This document shows positions 12,501 to 23,807 of a DNA stretch of 64,000 bases, one piece after another (the first letter of the stretch is position 1; each line of letters begins with the position of its first letter). The notes beneath the pieces were generated by a model, which ran no database searches, was not told the DNA's origin, and saw nothing but the letters and a program-made list of their open reading frames with translations. The stretch comes from Maylandia zebra (lineage: Eukaryota; Chordata; Actinopteri; Cichliformes; Cichlidae): contig NC_135183.1 of NCBI RefSeq assembly GCF_041146795.1, forward strand, positions 9,846,840 through 9,910,839. Direction: 5' to 3'. The translations under genes were made by a program, and so were the position numbers.

Positions 12501-15500
12501 CATCATGCCCATTATCATGATATGGCAATAGCCAAACTGGCCTCCAGGTGTCACTTTGGAGATTTCAGATTGAGGAAAAAAGATGAATGAAGCAAAACCA
12601 GAAGCAAAACATAAGGAACACAAACTCTCAAAATAAAACAGGAAGTGAGATATCACAGAAGACACATAAATGAACTAAATAAAAGGAAGACGACACAAGC
12701 ATGGAAGACTAAAGCAGGAATCAAACTAATAGAAGTGGGAATTAGGAATAGAAGTAAATGTGAACGCTAAACAAAAAAAGGATTCAAACAGATACTTAAG
12801 CCAAGGTTAAAGTCGGATGCAGACATGGACAACCGGAGACCCAAAGGCCCAGTTATTATTCTGTGTTAAACTTCTTTGATGTCTGCTCGACGTCTACCAC
12901 CAGGTGCAATACCATACAAATTCTTTTTGGATAAGTTAGCTCCGTCAAAAAAAAAATCAGTACCTTGGCACGAAACCTCGCTCTAACCATCTGATGACAA
13001 AATTTACGGCACTGGGATCCGAATGAGCCCCAAGCAGATTTGTATGTGTGGAAAGTATAACCTTTTCTTTATTTTCAGGGCAAGAAATCCCAGAAAAAGA
13101 TGGACAAGGCGATGACATCATTGTCAAGGAAAATGCATGTTACTCTTTGATAAGAGTAACATGCATTGCTTCACAAAAGAAAAATGTTTGTGGAGCTCAT
13201 CAAGGAATCTAAAGACAAAGATAGACTAAAGATAGACTTCTGTCAGAGGGCCCGGTGGCGCCAGTGTCCGGCAGCCTCGCCTCTGTCAGTGCGCCCCAGG
13301 GCGGCTGTGGCTACAATGTAGCTTGCCATCACCAGTGTGTGAATGTGTGTGTGAATGGGTGGATGACTGAATGTGTAAAGCGCTTTGGGGTCCTTACGGA
13401 CTAGTAAAGCGCTATACAAATACAGATCATTTACCATTCTGTAGAACCAGATGCTTTTCTGCAAGTTCCCCGATTTGAGAGAATTCATGTTGACTGAACT
13501 TTCATATTAGCTTCACTTTTCAGTCCTGAAAGCAATGCTCACCTTTTATATACAGTTTATACATTTGTCTTTTGTCATCAGTTGTTTACAACATTTATAT
13601 TTGTCATGAAAAACAGTAGTCCTTGAATAACTGAATAAATGTATCCTTTTAAGTTTATTGCATTTTCTTACCTGTACATTCATTAGACCTATGCCAGCCA
13701 TCTTCTCTACAGGTTAGAGTGAAACTTCCTTCATAACCTCTCCTGCAGTTATACTGGACACGATCGTTGTACCTGTATTCAGCCTGAATTTTTCCAGTAA
13801 TATCTGCATTATTAAACTGTTGCCTCCTGCATTTTATCTCTGAAAGGAACAAAACCACATTTATTAAGCTTCTGCATTTACTTTGATTCAGATAATTTTG
13901 TCATGTAAAACATTCAGATACTTTCATATAATCATTTAAGTAAAAGCAGCAGCTCCCCAGTGTAAATGTGATTCCATTTAACAGTTCTGCATTTTATATT
14001 TGAATATGTTCAGTCAAAGGACAAGAAAAGTGTTCAGTTGTGGATTCAACATCCAGCTGAAAGTTGTTGTGGCAGTAGAAATGTTTCTTGCAGTTTGTAC
14101 AGAAAATAGTATCCAGTGAGTATTTGTACACTCTTTCGGTTAGTGCTTGGTTAGTACACAAATAAACAAAAAAATGAATGTTATTACCATTTTCTCTCAC
14201 TATGAACTATCACACAGAGTCTCTAAAATTTATATTGCTGGTTCGTAAGATTTTACTCTATGACTGAATGATCCTTTGAGGCTTCTGTTTGACCAAAGAC
14301 ACTCTGCAGTTCTCTCCTGTTTTCTCAAATATGGACTAATATTAAAGAAATTAAAAACGATCATGTCAGAATTAGAAGAAAAGTGAACTAAACTCCACCA
14401 TACCTTCACAAAGTGGATTTGGTTCCCATCCATCTCTGGTGCATGTGGCCCGAGTGACGCCATCTTTCCTCCTGTATCCTGATATACATGTGTACCTGAC
14501 AGTATCACCCAATTTCTTTGTCTCATCACGCCAAGACGCCTCCCAGCGGGACAAAAGTCTATCTTGTGGACGGATACATGTAACCTCTGTAAAGAAAGAA
14601 AGACTGGATAATCTTCAAAAAAATTGTTCATCATCCTCATGGCTGATTGAACTACATGAAAGCAAAGAACAGTGAGCTTAGAATATGTGTCTAAAGCTTT
14701 TGTAGTTTTATACCTTGACATACTGGTCTGACAGACCACTGTCCATCCTCATTGCAAGTAGTCTCAACTGAGCGCGTGCGGGTTCTCCCAATCCAGTATC
14801 TCTCCTCACATGTAACTGTTACCGTTTCACCAGGTGAAAACCTACTTCTATGAGCAGGTCTTACGAGGACACAGAGGACGCAGCGGAGGATCTGAGAACA
14901 CGGGGCATAGAGGTGGTCCCCACACGCGCAAACTCGGGGCCCAGCACCGAAGAGAAAGTATGTAACGCATTTTCATGGCAAGGACCACTCCTTGCCATGT
15001 CCCTCTCCATATGTGGATATGGAGAGGGACAGAGGGCCACGAATGGAAACTCGAGTCCGACGCAAACTGCGGGAATATAGAAGAGACTACTAAATATGAA
15101 TGACAAGGAGGATAGGAGCTACACTCACAGGCAAGCAGTCTAAATAAGAAGGTAATATGCTCTATTTGGTTTCATTGTGTCCAAGTCGGTATGTTGATAG
15201 TTCAGTTGATCAGATTTATAAGTTACCATATATGTTGGACTCATCTAGTGTAAGTGGGATATACCAGTTGGACAGTCGCCACAACACTAGGGAAAGCCCC
15301 CACCATATGGTGGGTCCTTTCTCTCCTCTCTCCAACAGGGACCTAAAGGGGTCGAATGATCCTGAGTATATGGACGACTCTATATTGGTTCTATTGTTTT
15401 TGTGTACTAATCTTAGTTTTGTGTTAACAGTGGGGGCACAATGTTTTATTTCAGTGACATTTGGAATGCACATTCATGGTTCTGTCTGGCGGTATAATAA

Positions 15501-18500
15501 AGCCAAATGTTAAAGGTACTCTCACTTAACGTAAATGGACTCCAAAGCCCGACAAAGCAGGGAAAAATTCTTAGTAAACCGAAAAGAGAGGATATTGATG
15601 TGGCATTTCTACAAGAGACACATTTGGTGGGCCTTGAGCACGAGACACTTAAGAGACAAGGTTTCAAGCACGCTTATTACTCTTCAAATGGTTTAAGACA
15701 TACAAGAGGAGGGGGGTTATTTTAATATCAGGGAAGGTCATTCTTGAACACTTTGCTACAATTAGGGATAGAGAAGGCAGATTTATCCTGGTACAGGGCA
15801 AATTGGATGGGGAATTGATCACGTTCTATAATGTTTATATTCCTCCAGGTTCCACATTTGATTTCTATATGCAAGTACTCGAGAAAGTAGTGACAGAGGC
15901 ACAGGGATTACTTGTCTGCGGAGGAGACCTTAATATTACATTAAAACCACATCTGGACGCATCGGGGAAGAGAATATCTCAATCACAAAAACTAACTAGA
16001 AAACTGAACCTTCTGATAGAGGAGATGGGATTGGTGGATACTTGGAGGCGTCTTAATCCAACGGCAAGGAACTATACTTACTATTCATCTCCACATGCAA
16101 CTTATTTGAGAATAGACTACTTCCTCACTTTTGGTACTGATATGAACAAAATACACGAGTACCATATTGGGCAAATGGACCTTTCAATCATTGCCCTCAA
16201 TATTTATCTTTAAACTCTACTCAAAGGAGAAAAATAACCAACTGGAAATTAAATTCTAGTATACTGAACGAACGGACATGTGAACAGTTGACAAAAGACA
16301 TTGCTGAATACCTGGAATTCAATGATAATAATAATAATGGATTGAATTTATATAGCGCTTTTCAAGGCACCCAAAGCGCTTTACAATGCCACTATTCATT
16401 CACTCTCGCATTCATACACTGGTGGAGGCAAGCTACGGTTGTAGCCACAGCTGCCCTGGGGCAGACTGACAGAAGCGAGGCTGCCATTTCGCGCCATCGG
16501 CCGCTCTGGCCAGCACCAGTAGGCAAGTAGGGTAAAGTGTCTTGCCCAAGGACACAACGACCAGGACAGAGAGCCCAGGGATCGAACCGGTGACCTTCCG
16601 GTTACAGATACACTTCCCAACCCCCTGAGCCACGGCCACGGTCGCCACGCCTGATAAAGATGAGTTACCCCCACCGATTTTGTGGGATGCGTGCAAAGCA
16701 GTGATGAGAGGAAAAGTTATTGCTATAACCTCCAATATTAAAAAATCCAAAGTTGCAAGATTCCAGAAGTTGCAGTTGGAACTATTGTAATTAGAGGCCA
16801 CACATAAAAATACTATTGATACTAAGACAAAATTAGAAATGGCAAAGAAGAGAAATTTAATTAATGAGATATACACTCATGACATCCAAACGAAATTAAT
16901 GTTGACCAAACAAAGATATTATGAGGGGGGAGCTAAATATATGAAACAATTGGCATATAGATTTAGGAAACAACAAGCAGACAGAACAATGTACAGGATA
17001 AGGGACCCGGAAACCAAAATGGAAATGCAGGGTATAGAGGAAATTAAGGATTGCTTTAAGAGATACTATGAAAAATTATATTCACAACCACCCACAAACA
17101 ACGATGATCAAATGGAGAGTTTGCTTGACATGTTACACCTCCCTAAACTTACAGTAGAAGAAAACAAATCATTAGTGAAGCAAATTACAAGGGAAGAACT
17201 TCACATGGCGATTGGAAAACTTAAGGCAAACAAATCTCCAGGTACAGATGGTTTTACTGCGGAGTGGTATAAGAAATTAGGGGAACCTTTGACACCGGTC
17301 TTACTTAAAACATTTAATTGGCTACTTACGAAACTAGAATGTTCCAACTACAGGCCAATAAGTGTATTAAATGTAGATTACAAATTGTTTACGTCAATCA
17401 TAGCACGGAGACTTGAAGGGTCTAGACCAAACTGGATTTGTTAGGTCGCACCAAACCCACGATAGTGTTAAGAGAACTCTGCAAATTATTAGACATATTA
17501 ATCTAAATAAAATACCAGCTATATTATTGAGTCTAGATGCTGAAAAAGCTTTCGACTCTGTGAGATGGGAATTTTTATTCCAAGCAATGCTTAGATTTGG
17601 GTTTAATGGGTCCATCATTACAATATTGAGGGCTTTGTATAATAGCCCAACTGTAAAAATAAAGATTAACGGTGAACTTTCAGATGCTTTTAAGCTTGAA
17701 AGGTCCACAAGACAAGGATGCCCACTGAGTCCACTCTTATTTGCTATTTTTATAGAGCCATTGGCTCAAAGGATTAGGCAGAATGGTAAAATAAAAGGGA
17801 TTAATATTGCTGGAAGTGAGCAGAAATTGGCCTTGTTCGCAGATGATGTTTTGGTTTACTTATCAAAACCTACTGAATCACTTATGGAGCTCATGTCAGT
17901 GTTAAAGGAGTATGGGCTATACTCGAGTCGGGATATAAATTGAATATACAAAAAACCCAAGTTCTTAGTGGGCGACCGTGGCTCAGGGGGTTGGGAAGCG
18001 TATCTGTAACCGGAAGGTCGCCGGTTCGATCCCTGGGCTCTCTGTCCTGGTCGTTGTGTCCTTGGGCAAGACACTTTACCCTACCGCCTACTGGTGATGG
18101 CCAGAGGGGCCGATGGCGCGAAATGGCAGCCTCGCTTCTGTCAGTCTGCCCCAGGGCAGCTGTGGCTACAACTGTAGCTTGCCTCCACCAGTGTATGAAT
18201 GCAAGAGTGAATGAATAGTGGTATTGTAAAGCGCTTTGGGTGCCTTGAAAAGCGCTATATAAATCAAATCCATTATTATTATTATTAGTAGCTTTTATAG
18301 CCCCCCCCCCCAAAAAAAAAATCTGCACAGCAAACGCAAACTAAGCTGGGACAAAAGAACTATCAAATATCTGGGCATAAACTTATCAATGGATACAGGG
18401 ATATAGGGCAAGGGCAACCCTTGGATAGTAAGTTCATTAAAGATATGGGAAAGAGTACTTAAAAAGTATCAATTAAACCAGAGGGCCGGATTCCTTAAGT

Positions 18501-19940
18501 GGTTTGCATATGACCCAGAATTTTTGCCTAGTAAGAGCGACTCGACATTCAAAACATGGGCAAATAAAGGTTTCACCACATACAGTACCTTGTTGAAAAA
18601 TGGAAAAGTGATGAGTTTCCAGGACCTTAAGAAAAAGTTTGGGTTGCAAAATCAAGATTTTGTTAGATACTTGCAACTGAGGGACTTCCTGAATAAAAAG
18701 TTAAAAAATCCTCAGTTATCGACTGGGAAGGAAGAGATTATATATATATTCGAGAATGCATATAGAGATGCACCCTATCAAAAAATTATTTCCAAATTAT
18801 ATTGTTCACTGATCAATCTACAGGATGATGATACAAGATATGTTAAAGCAAGATGGGAAACAGAGAGCAATCTATCCCTAACAGGAGAGGAATGGGATGG
18901 GATCTGTAGGCAGCAGTGGCCAGTAACAAGCTCTCCCTCGTGGAGGGAATTCAGTTGGAAGAATGTAATTCGTTATTTTATTACCTCAGCTCAAAAATCC
19001 AATTATTCTCAGAATACAACATGCTGAAGGCATTGTGGACATGCAACAGCAAATCATTTCCACATTTTTTGGGAATGTCCCCGTGTGGTTCCATTTTGGA
19101 AGGAAATACATAAGGTCATGGAAACAATCTTCCAAAAGAAAATACAATTTCATTTTGCATTATTGTACCTAGGCAACCTAGAGAGTCTTAATCTATGCAA
19201 ACTGGATAAATATTTGTTCAGTGTGCTGTCAGTAGCTTCCAAAAAGGCCATAACTCGCCTTTGGCTTAAAGAGGATGCTCCTACTATAGATGAATGGATT
19301 GATGTGATATATACTATTTTTGTTATGGAAAGAATAACTTTTAGGCTAAAGTGGCAGGCGGACTCATTTGAAGAATATTGGTTGAAATGGTTGAAATAAG
19401 TACAAAATGGGAGGCCCAATTTTGTATAATGTCATTTTATTTCTTGGTTTGTTTCGTTTGTTTTTGTTTTTGTTTTTGTTTTGGTCCGTTTGTCTCTTTT
19501 GTTGTTGTTTTGTTTTGCCTTGCTTTTCCCCCCACGGTGATTAAGTTGAATTTGTTGTACATGTTGTATAAATAAGAAAACTAATAAAACATAAATTAAA
19601 AAAAGAAAAAGAAAGTGTACATAAAAGGTAATTGCTGATTAACCTGTTGTAAAAGGAAGATTTCTGATAAAGTGAAAGCGATCGCTTTACTGGCAAAACC
19701 AGCAAAGTAGCTGCAATGTTTTCTTATTAATTACAATTTTAGAAGTTCAGTTTCAGAGTTGCTGCTCTATTCTCTATCAGGTGGTTGGTGATTGTTTGGC
19801 TGTTACTATTTAACTGCTGAAAGAAGGCGCTTCTAAAAGCAATCTTTGCTTTACTGTCACATTTTGGATTGCCGTACTCCAAAGCAGTGGCAGTCCTAGC
19901 CTGTCTGGTGCCCTTGGCAAACACTCACCACCACCCCCCT

Positions 19941-20005
<65 letters not shown>

Positions 20006-21224
20006 ATATTAAAGATTGTACATCAACATAAAACTGTTGTCGCAACCATACTGAATTTCACCAGAGAAACACACACACACACATATGAAGAGAGAGAGAG
20101 TATGCATAGTATGCAAATGGCTACCAAACAGCCATCATAATTCGTCATACAATGAGAACAGGACAAATCAGCAATTGACAATGACTAATTAATATTAAAA
20201 TCTGCAACATAATGTATTGTTTGGAGTTTAGTCTGTTACTGTTATCATGGTCCGGGTGTGTGCCAGTGTGTCTCCCTCCGAGCCGGCATCTCCACCCCTG
20301 GGAGGGGCCTCAGTGTTCTGCTGATTGCTCACACCTGTGGGTAATTTAGCCGGGGTCTCATAAGGCCAGCGCACTCAACCTCTCTTCGCCAGATTCTCAG
20401 CTAACCCTAGTTAGTGCAGGGCACCACCGTGATTTCGCACTCGCTTTGTGAATTACCTTGTCTCATCATGTGTTTCTCTCATAGCCACACCAAGCTGCCA
20501 AACACTAATCTCTGCCGAAGAGCTCCAACCCGGACGCTGGACCACCTGACAGTCCCACAGGCTGTTCACCCGAACCACCTGCCTGCCTCCACGCCAGGAA
20601 TTTCGGACCACACACCCGGACCACTCACCCCTCCACGTCACCACCGACCGACTCTGACCCTTTCCCTGGACCCAGTGTGACTCTCCCTCCAGCCCAATCC
20701 CCGGAACTGCTGTTTCCACTGACCAAGACCAGATTGCTTACTTAGCCCAGGCTGCTTAAGACCCCTTTGATTCAGTTGTGGCACTTCGCACTTGTTAACC
20801 TCACTTTCCAGTTTATGAACACTTACTGAGTAAATAAACATCGTCTCTAAAACTACTTACGTGCTGTTCGGCGTCCTGCATTTGAGTCCTTTCCCCTTTG
20901 AGGCGGCCTCGGCCGTGACAACTGTTACTATTTTTACCATTTCTTCTCAGAGCAACTGCAACCCACATAATTTCCTAAGTATTCTGATTCTGATTGTGGA
21001 GGTCTAAGTGCTGTCTCCGTAAGTCTGCATTTAAGTCCTACCCTGCCTGCATTACACAGCCAGTTCATGACACCAACTCCTGGATAAACTCCCATTATTC
21101 ACATTAACATGAAAACCATCAAAATATCATGTAATAATTGAAATCACTTGAAGTACTTACCTTGGCTCTTCACTGACGTCAGTGAACATATGCACAAAAA
21201 CAGGATTTTGGTTATTGCATGCAT
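6357..21224 (-). CDS. cfhl: CFH-like gene C: signal peptide plus eight CCP exons, first CCP damaged
   Basis: Predicted secreted complement-control protein. Minus-strand exons: 21161-21224 (signal peptide), 14714 to about 14866 (CCP, damaged), 14404-14586, 13672-13839, 10874-11041, 10347-10538, 10070-10255, 6639-6818, and 6357-6544 with TGA. Apart from the damaged exon, all junctions have AG/GT borders and are phase 1, the one-domain-per-exon rule of the CFH family. The last two domains resemble CFH CCP19 and CCP20, which in CFH bind C3b/C3d and surface glycans. It is the CFH-like gene nearest ASPM. The exon after the signal exon lacks its first cysteine and acceptor next to an L1/Tx1 LINE, so the gene may be a pseudogene, may skip that exon, or may use an unseen one. 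F13B is less likely, because the C-terminus is CFH-type. Confidence 0.75.
6639..6818 (-). CDS. cfhl: Gene C exon, CCP19-like domain
   Basis: 180 nt, phase 1 at both ends. Encodes CGIPPALEDGDTKTA, EYMCQSHYIMEGEPYKTC and GEWTGHMRCL: the four cysteines plus Trp of a CCP. Confidence 0.9.
7419..7830 (-). mobile_element. Rex3/RTE-type LINE fragment, decayed
   Basis: Minus-strand reading resembles the C-terminal part of the better-kept Rex3-like copy at 54573-55227: FKYLGVLFTTEGRREQEI, then YQLIYVPTLTYGHKLWVVTE. It has frameshifts and stops. It lies in the gene C intron between the sixth CCP exon (10070-10255) and the CCP19-like exon. Confidence 0.65.
7919..9718 (-). mobile_element. L2/CR1-type LINE, 5' truncated, dead
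   Basis: Minus strand. Carries a reverse transcriptase region of 411 codons (9320-8085) with SGFRKLHSTETALLRV, LLDLSSALDTVDHS and GVPQGSVLGPILFLLY, and a further upstream piece at 9672-9442. The catalytic box reads YADN instead of YADD. The 3' tail has (TAAG)n-like repeats. Possible 11-bp target duplication TAAATAGTATA at 7908-7918 and 9719-9729, in AT-rich sequence, so only moderately convincing. It is in a gene C intron, same strand as the gene. Confidence 0.8.
10070..10255 (-). CDS. cfhl: Gene C CCP exon (sixth)
   Basis: 186 nt, phase 1. Encodes NHDNCSPPPKVENAV, SEVTYQCFDNYIMEG and INCIAGEWKELAIKC. Donor taken as GTACGT at 10069-10064; a second GTACAT donor lies four bases further on. Confidence 0.85.
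10347..10538 (-). CDS. cfhl: Gene C CCP exon (fifth)
   Basis: 192 nt. Encodes EEQKCREAPEIPNGEGI, MIFIDCNEGYSAKIEELTC and DGRWDLNGSLDDICK. The donor is GTCAGT, weaker than its neighbours, but gives the right phase into the next exon. Confidence 0.85.
10874..11041 (-). CDS. cfhl: Gene C CCP exon (fourth)
   Basis: 168 nt, phase 1. Encodes ITGCPTTSFDRRLKVW, LYFRCEDGYKPLSKGWW and VHGVWSGVESCI: four Cys and Trp. Acceptor TGATAG, donor GTAATT. Confidence 0.85.
11042..13671 (-). other. Gene C intron with decayed repeats
   Basis: No CCP exon seen. 11790-11890 carries GAGGACCCAAAATGCAGACTC, close to the end of the solo LTR at 40135-40808, and looks like a decayed LTR fragment. A 3' SINE piece is at 13245-13436. 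The rest is AT-rich and unassigned. Confidence 0.45.
13245..13436 (+). mobile_element. SINE, 3' part only
   Basis: Shares GCAGCCTCGCCTCTGTCAGT and the AAAGCGCTTTGGG...AAAGCGCTATA tail with the full SINE copies at 17970 and 26869, but lacks the tRNA-like head and diverges in the tail. Probably an older subfamily. Confidence 0.6.
13672..13839 (-). CDS. cfhl: Gene C CCP exon (third)
   Basis: 168 nt, phase 1. Encodes EIKCRRQQFNNADI, DRVQYNCRRGYEGSFTLTC and EDGWHRSNECTG. All four cysteines and the Trp are present. Confidence 0.88.
14404..14586 (-). CDS. cfhl: Gene C CCP exon (second)
   Basis: 183 nt, phase 1. Encodes EVTCIRPQDRLLSRW, DTVRYTCISGYRRKDGV and CTRDGWEPNPLCEG. Acceptor TTTACAG, donor GTATGG. 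Confidence 0.88.
14714..14866 (-). pseudogene. cfhl: Gene C first CCP exon, 5' end replaced by LINE sequence
   Basis: Reads PAHRSRFSPGETVTVTC, then ERYWIGRTRTRSVETTC, then NEDGQWSVRPVCQG, with a proper donor (GTATAA, phase 1). This is Cys2 to Cys4 of a CCP. Cys1 and the splice acceptor should lie about 50 nt further upstream, but LINE sequence begins near 14866. The missing piece is not seen on the far side of the LINE (19616-19680 reversed), so it seems deleted rather than split. The upper limit is approximate. Confidence 0.7.
14975..15030. repeat. Two back-to-back perfect hairpins
   Basis: 14975-14998: 10-bp perfect stem (ATGGCAAGGA) with a 4-nt loop. 14999-15030: 14-bp perfect stem (GTCCCTCTCCATAT) with a 4-nt loop. 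They abut with no spacer, inside the 5' part of the L1/Tx1 LINE. Confidence 0.85.
16320..16648 (-). mobile_element. tRNA-derived SINE, copy 1
   Basis: Minus-strand copy. The head has an A-box-like TGGCTCAGGGGGTTGG and a B box GGTTCGATCCC, with a small duplication (CCGTGGCCGTGG) near its 5' end. The tail is AAAGCGCTATATAAAT followed by (ATT)n. It interrupts the LINE between its endonuclease and RT regions, so it is younger than the LINE. Confidence 0.85.
17970..18287 (+). mobile_element. tRNA-derived SINE, copy 2
   Basis: Starts GGGCGACCGTGGCTCAGG. B box GGTTCGATCCC, middle TTGGGCAAGACACTTTACCC, tail AAAGCGCTATATAAATC plus (ATT)n. Inserted in the LINE just after the RT domain, opposite in orientation to copy 1. 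Confidence 0.88.
19616..20242. other. Gene C intron 1 segment
   Basis: No gene seen. Contains a (CA)n microsatellite at about 19942-20004 and a short (CA)n/(GA)n patch near 20070-20100. Confidence 0.6.
19942..20004. repeat. (CA)n microsatellite
   Basis: About 31 uninterrupted CA units. Confidence 0.97.
20243..20920 (+). mobile_element. Probable solo LTR
   Basis: 678 bp, flanked by a perfect 5-bp direct repeat ACTGT (20238-20242 and 20921-20925). The 3' end has AATAAA, then TGCATTTGAGTCC, and ends CCGTGACA, like the solo LTR at 40135-40808 in length and ending. The 5' end reads TATCATGG, perhaps a mutated TGTCATGG. No internal retroviral-type coding sequence is present. In gene C intron 1. 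Confidence 0.6.
21161..21224 (-). CDS. cfhl: Gene C exon 1, signal peptide
   Basis: ATG at 21224-21222 gives MHAITKILFLCICSLTSVK followed by SQ, a typical signal peptide of 21 residues. Donor GTAAGT, phase 1, as in exon 1 of genes A and B. Its link to the CCP exons 6 kb downstream rests on phase, strand and family structure. Confidence 0.75.
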
Positions 21225-21350
21225 GTTGTCTTTGTGCGTCTGATCCCTCAAAGAAAACTAAACACTGCAGACAGAGAAAAAAAAGGTTGTTCAGTGATTT
21301 ACACAAGTCTGTTCCTGCCTCCAAAAACAATCTCAGGCTCACTGGAAACA

Positions 21351-21360
21351 GATATAAATA
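21351..21360 (-). promoter_or_regulatory. Possible TATA box, gene C
   Basis: Minus-strand TATTTATATC about 130 bases before the gene C start codon. No other core promoter element was recognised. Confidence 0.35.
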
Positions 21361-23807
21361 CTGTGATCACATGCTGCCACTTTAAAGACACAGTGGGACC
21401 CTAACAAACTGTTATAAACACCATAATGCTTCCCTAATGTTATTACACATAACAAAGTCACACACTGCAAAAACTAGATAATTAGATAACTCAGTAGACA
21501 AATAGTAGATTTTTCAGGCTGTTATATAAATTATTATTATGAGGTCATGTCATGCCATTAAAAATACAATTCACCAGTTGGTGAAAACACAAATATTTAT
21601 AAATGGCTAAATGTTGATTTGATTTTTTGTTCCCGTTAATCATCTGCAGGAATCAATAGAGCAAAGAACATTTTTAACCTTACCAAGGTTTGAGTTGGAA
21701 TTTTTTTTTTTTAAAGTACAGCAGTCTGAATATAAATGAACAGTCTGAATTACACTTAGGTACAAACTGGGAAAAACTTGGATAATCTTGTAAGAAAGGA
21801 GAGAACTGCATTCGAAATCAACAGTGATGAACTCTGACCTCTTGCAAACTACTAAAACAAAATGTAGCTGTTGAGCAATGCAGGATTTGCCTTTGTTTCT
21901 TAATATGGCCTCACGCTATTTATTCTACTTCTTGTCAACATACTTTACAGAAAAAGTAAACAGAAAGTTCAAAAACATGTCCCTGCCAGCACCACTTTTT
22001 TCCAAGAAATGTAAGACAGAAAGTAGGCCAGTGCTCAATGTTTTCACTCTTTAACACGTGTTTTCCTGTGTTTGCTCCAGAAAACATTGGTTTGATTTTA
22101 TGCATATGTAGGAAAGTATAAAAAAGTTGTTTGTCTATTAATTAATATATTAATTTATAGCATTCAAAGCAGGAAGAGACAGAGAGGACAAAGTAATGTT
22201 GAAATGATGTAGGCTTTTGAAAAATTAAAGAAAACTCAAGTAACTCTCGTGAATGAAATGTCCATACAGTTTTGTCCTTTCCTTCATCTTCAGTCATTTT
22301 GATTTGAATTGTAATGTAAATCTAACCTTTTCCAGCTTTTGTACTTAACAAGTTCCTTCTAAAGAAGAGATTAATGTCACATTTGGTTGGTCTAAAACAT
22401 TTGTGATGGTAAATTGTGAATCATTTTCTAATTTTGAAGTTTTGCCATTGGACACGACTTGGTTATAACTCAAATATACATGTTCAGTTCAACCTAAACT
22501 CATACAAGATAAGAGGCCAGACTTGGAAACAACTGCACGTCACTAATGTTGTGTTGTGTCCCGAGGCAGTCAGTATACATGAGATTTGTTTTGTGTGTGT
22601 AATGACAGGAACAACTACAAACTCAATAAAGAGCCAAATGTTTTCTGTCTTTTATTGGAAATGAAATCAGAAGTAAAGAAGGAGTGAATACAGATTGTCA
22701 GCAAACATTTGTCTCTAGTGATCCACTCCATATTTGCAATTATGTTCAACCTAAAAACAGCAAAAATGGTCAAACTCACATCTCTTTCCATAACCATTTC
22801 CATTTACCCTTCAATTCATCTGATGTAAGAATTGTTGTATAGATTTAGTAATATCATGTCCCAGATTAGGAGCGCTTATTATGACTTCAGTATTATACTG
22901 TAATAAATTTTGCCAAAAATAGTTTTGAGATCAGAAATCATAATTAGAATTTGTAGTTTGTCTCATTTATTTTTCTAATGAATTTGAATGTAATGAATTT
23001 TTCACACAGGGCGGGGTAGGTTTGGATGGATTTTCCCTTAATAAAAAAAATGATAATTTAACAACTGTGTTTTGCATTTACTCCTGTTATATTTGTCTAA
23101 TATTAAAATTTGTTTGATTGTCTGAAACATGTAAGTGTGACAAATATGCAAAAAATCAGGAAGGGACAAAAACTTTTTCACAGCACTATAAAGTTGAGAA
23201 AGAAAGAAGGGGGGGGTCCAAATTCAGGGGCTGCATCTTCCTGCGGACCTGGCCTTCGCGGTCTACGTGGGCTGGATCCTCTGACGGCCAGTTAGACCGG
23301 AAGTGAGCGGCTGTGAAATTGGATGGTCTAGCCTTCAGATTTGCGTCACCACCTGTCTCGGTGGAGTTCAGCTGTCTGCTCCTTACTTTTTAAAACATAA
23401 CAGGACACTGGCGCAAATTCTCGATCATGTCACACTTCTGTTTAATCAGTTTTCCGTATGTCGTTTATTCAGCTGTAATCTCAGCCAAACCGATTTACTC
23501 ACTAGCAAATAAAACATTGAAAAAAGCCAAACAATAACATTTTTAAGTTATCTAAGTGACCTATATATCATGTTTAACCTGAGTAGCGACAACCTGTTCT
23601 CACGTACTCTAGTGAACCGCCTAGCTATCGAGCTGGTGGGTAACAGACTTCTCCGAAAACGTCAGAGCTCTTTGCAAATATGTGATGTCTTAAAAAAACG
23701 AGCAAATATTTGAAGGTTACACAGCTACATTCTTGCCTGAAAATATCTTAAAAGTTTATTTTGTGACCCAGAAAGAGTAATAAGAGTAATATTAAAACTA
23801 AGTAGCA
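21361..23807. other. Intergenic region right of gene C
   Basis: About 2.4 kb of mostly AT-rich sequence with no supported gene. 22980-23180 has a LINE-3'-like look (AAAAACTTTTTCACAGCACT) but no identifiable coding part. Confidence 0.4.

Larger units (their letters stand above)
14867..19615 (+). mobile_element. L1/Tx1-clade LINE, decayed, with two nested SINEs
   Basis: Plus-strand non-LTR retrotransposon of about 4.7 kb including two SINE insertions. ORF2 starts at 15507 (MLKVLSLNVNGL) with an APE-type endonuclease (QETHL, GGDLNI). A lost base near 16182 destroys the expected SDH box, and a frameshift lies near 15722. After SINE 1 come linker and reverse transcriptase: NKSPGTDGFTAEWY, LSLDAEKAFDSVRWEF, RQGCPLSPLLFAIF and FADDVLVYL (about 17836). 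After SINE 2 comes the C-terminal domain with a Cys/His cluster (C..HCGH...HIFWEC), ending at 19396. It ends in an A-rich tail at about 19585-19615. The 14867-15506 stretch may be the end of ORF1. I find no clear target duplication. Confidence 0.82.

Noticed and set aside
17970-18050. tRNA-like sequence with A and B boxes
   Set aside because: It is the head of a SINE. The same head recurs at 16648 (minus) and 26869 with the same SINE body, and no full cloverleaf acceptor stem closes.
20414-20719. Overlapping 88-codon frames on both strands
   Set aside because: Inside the probable solo LTR; Pro/Thr-rich by composition only.
6357-21224. Gene C as F13B (the human gene next to ASPM)
   Set aside because: Its last two domains match CFH CCP19-CCP20 and the paralogous ends of genes A and B, and its orientation relative to ASPM is that of CFH.
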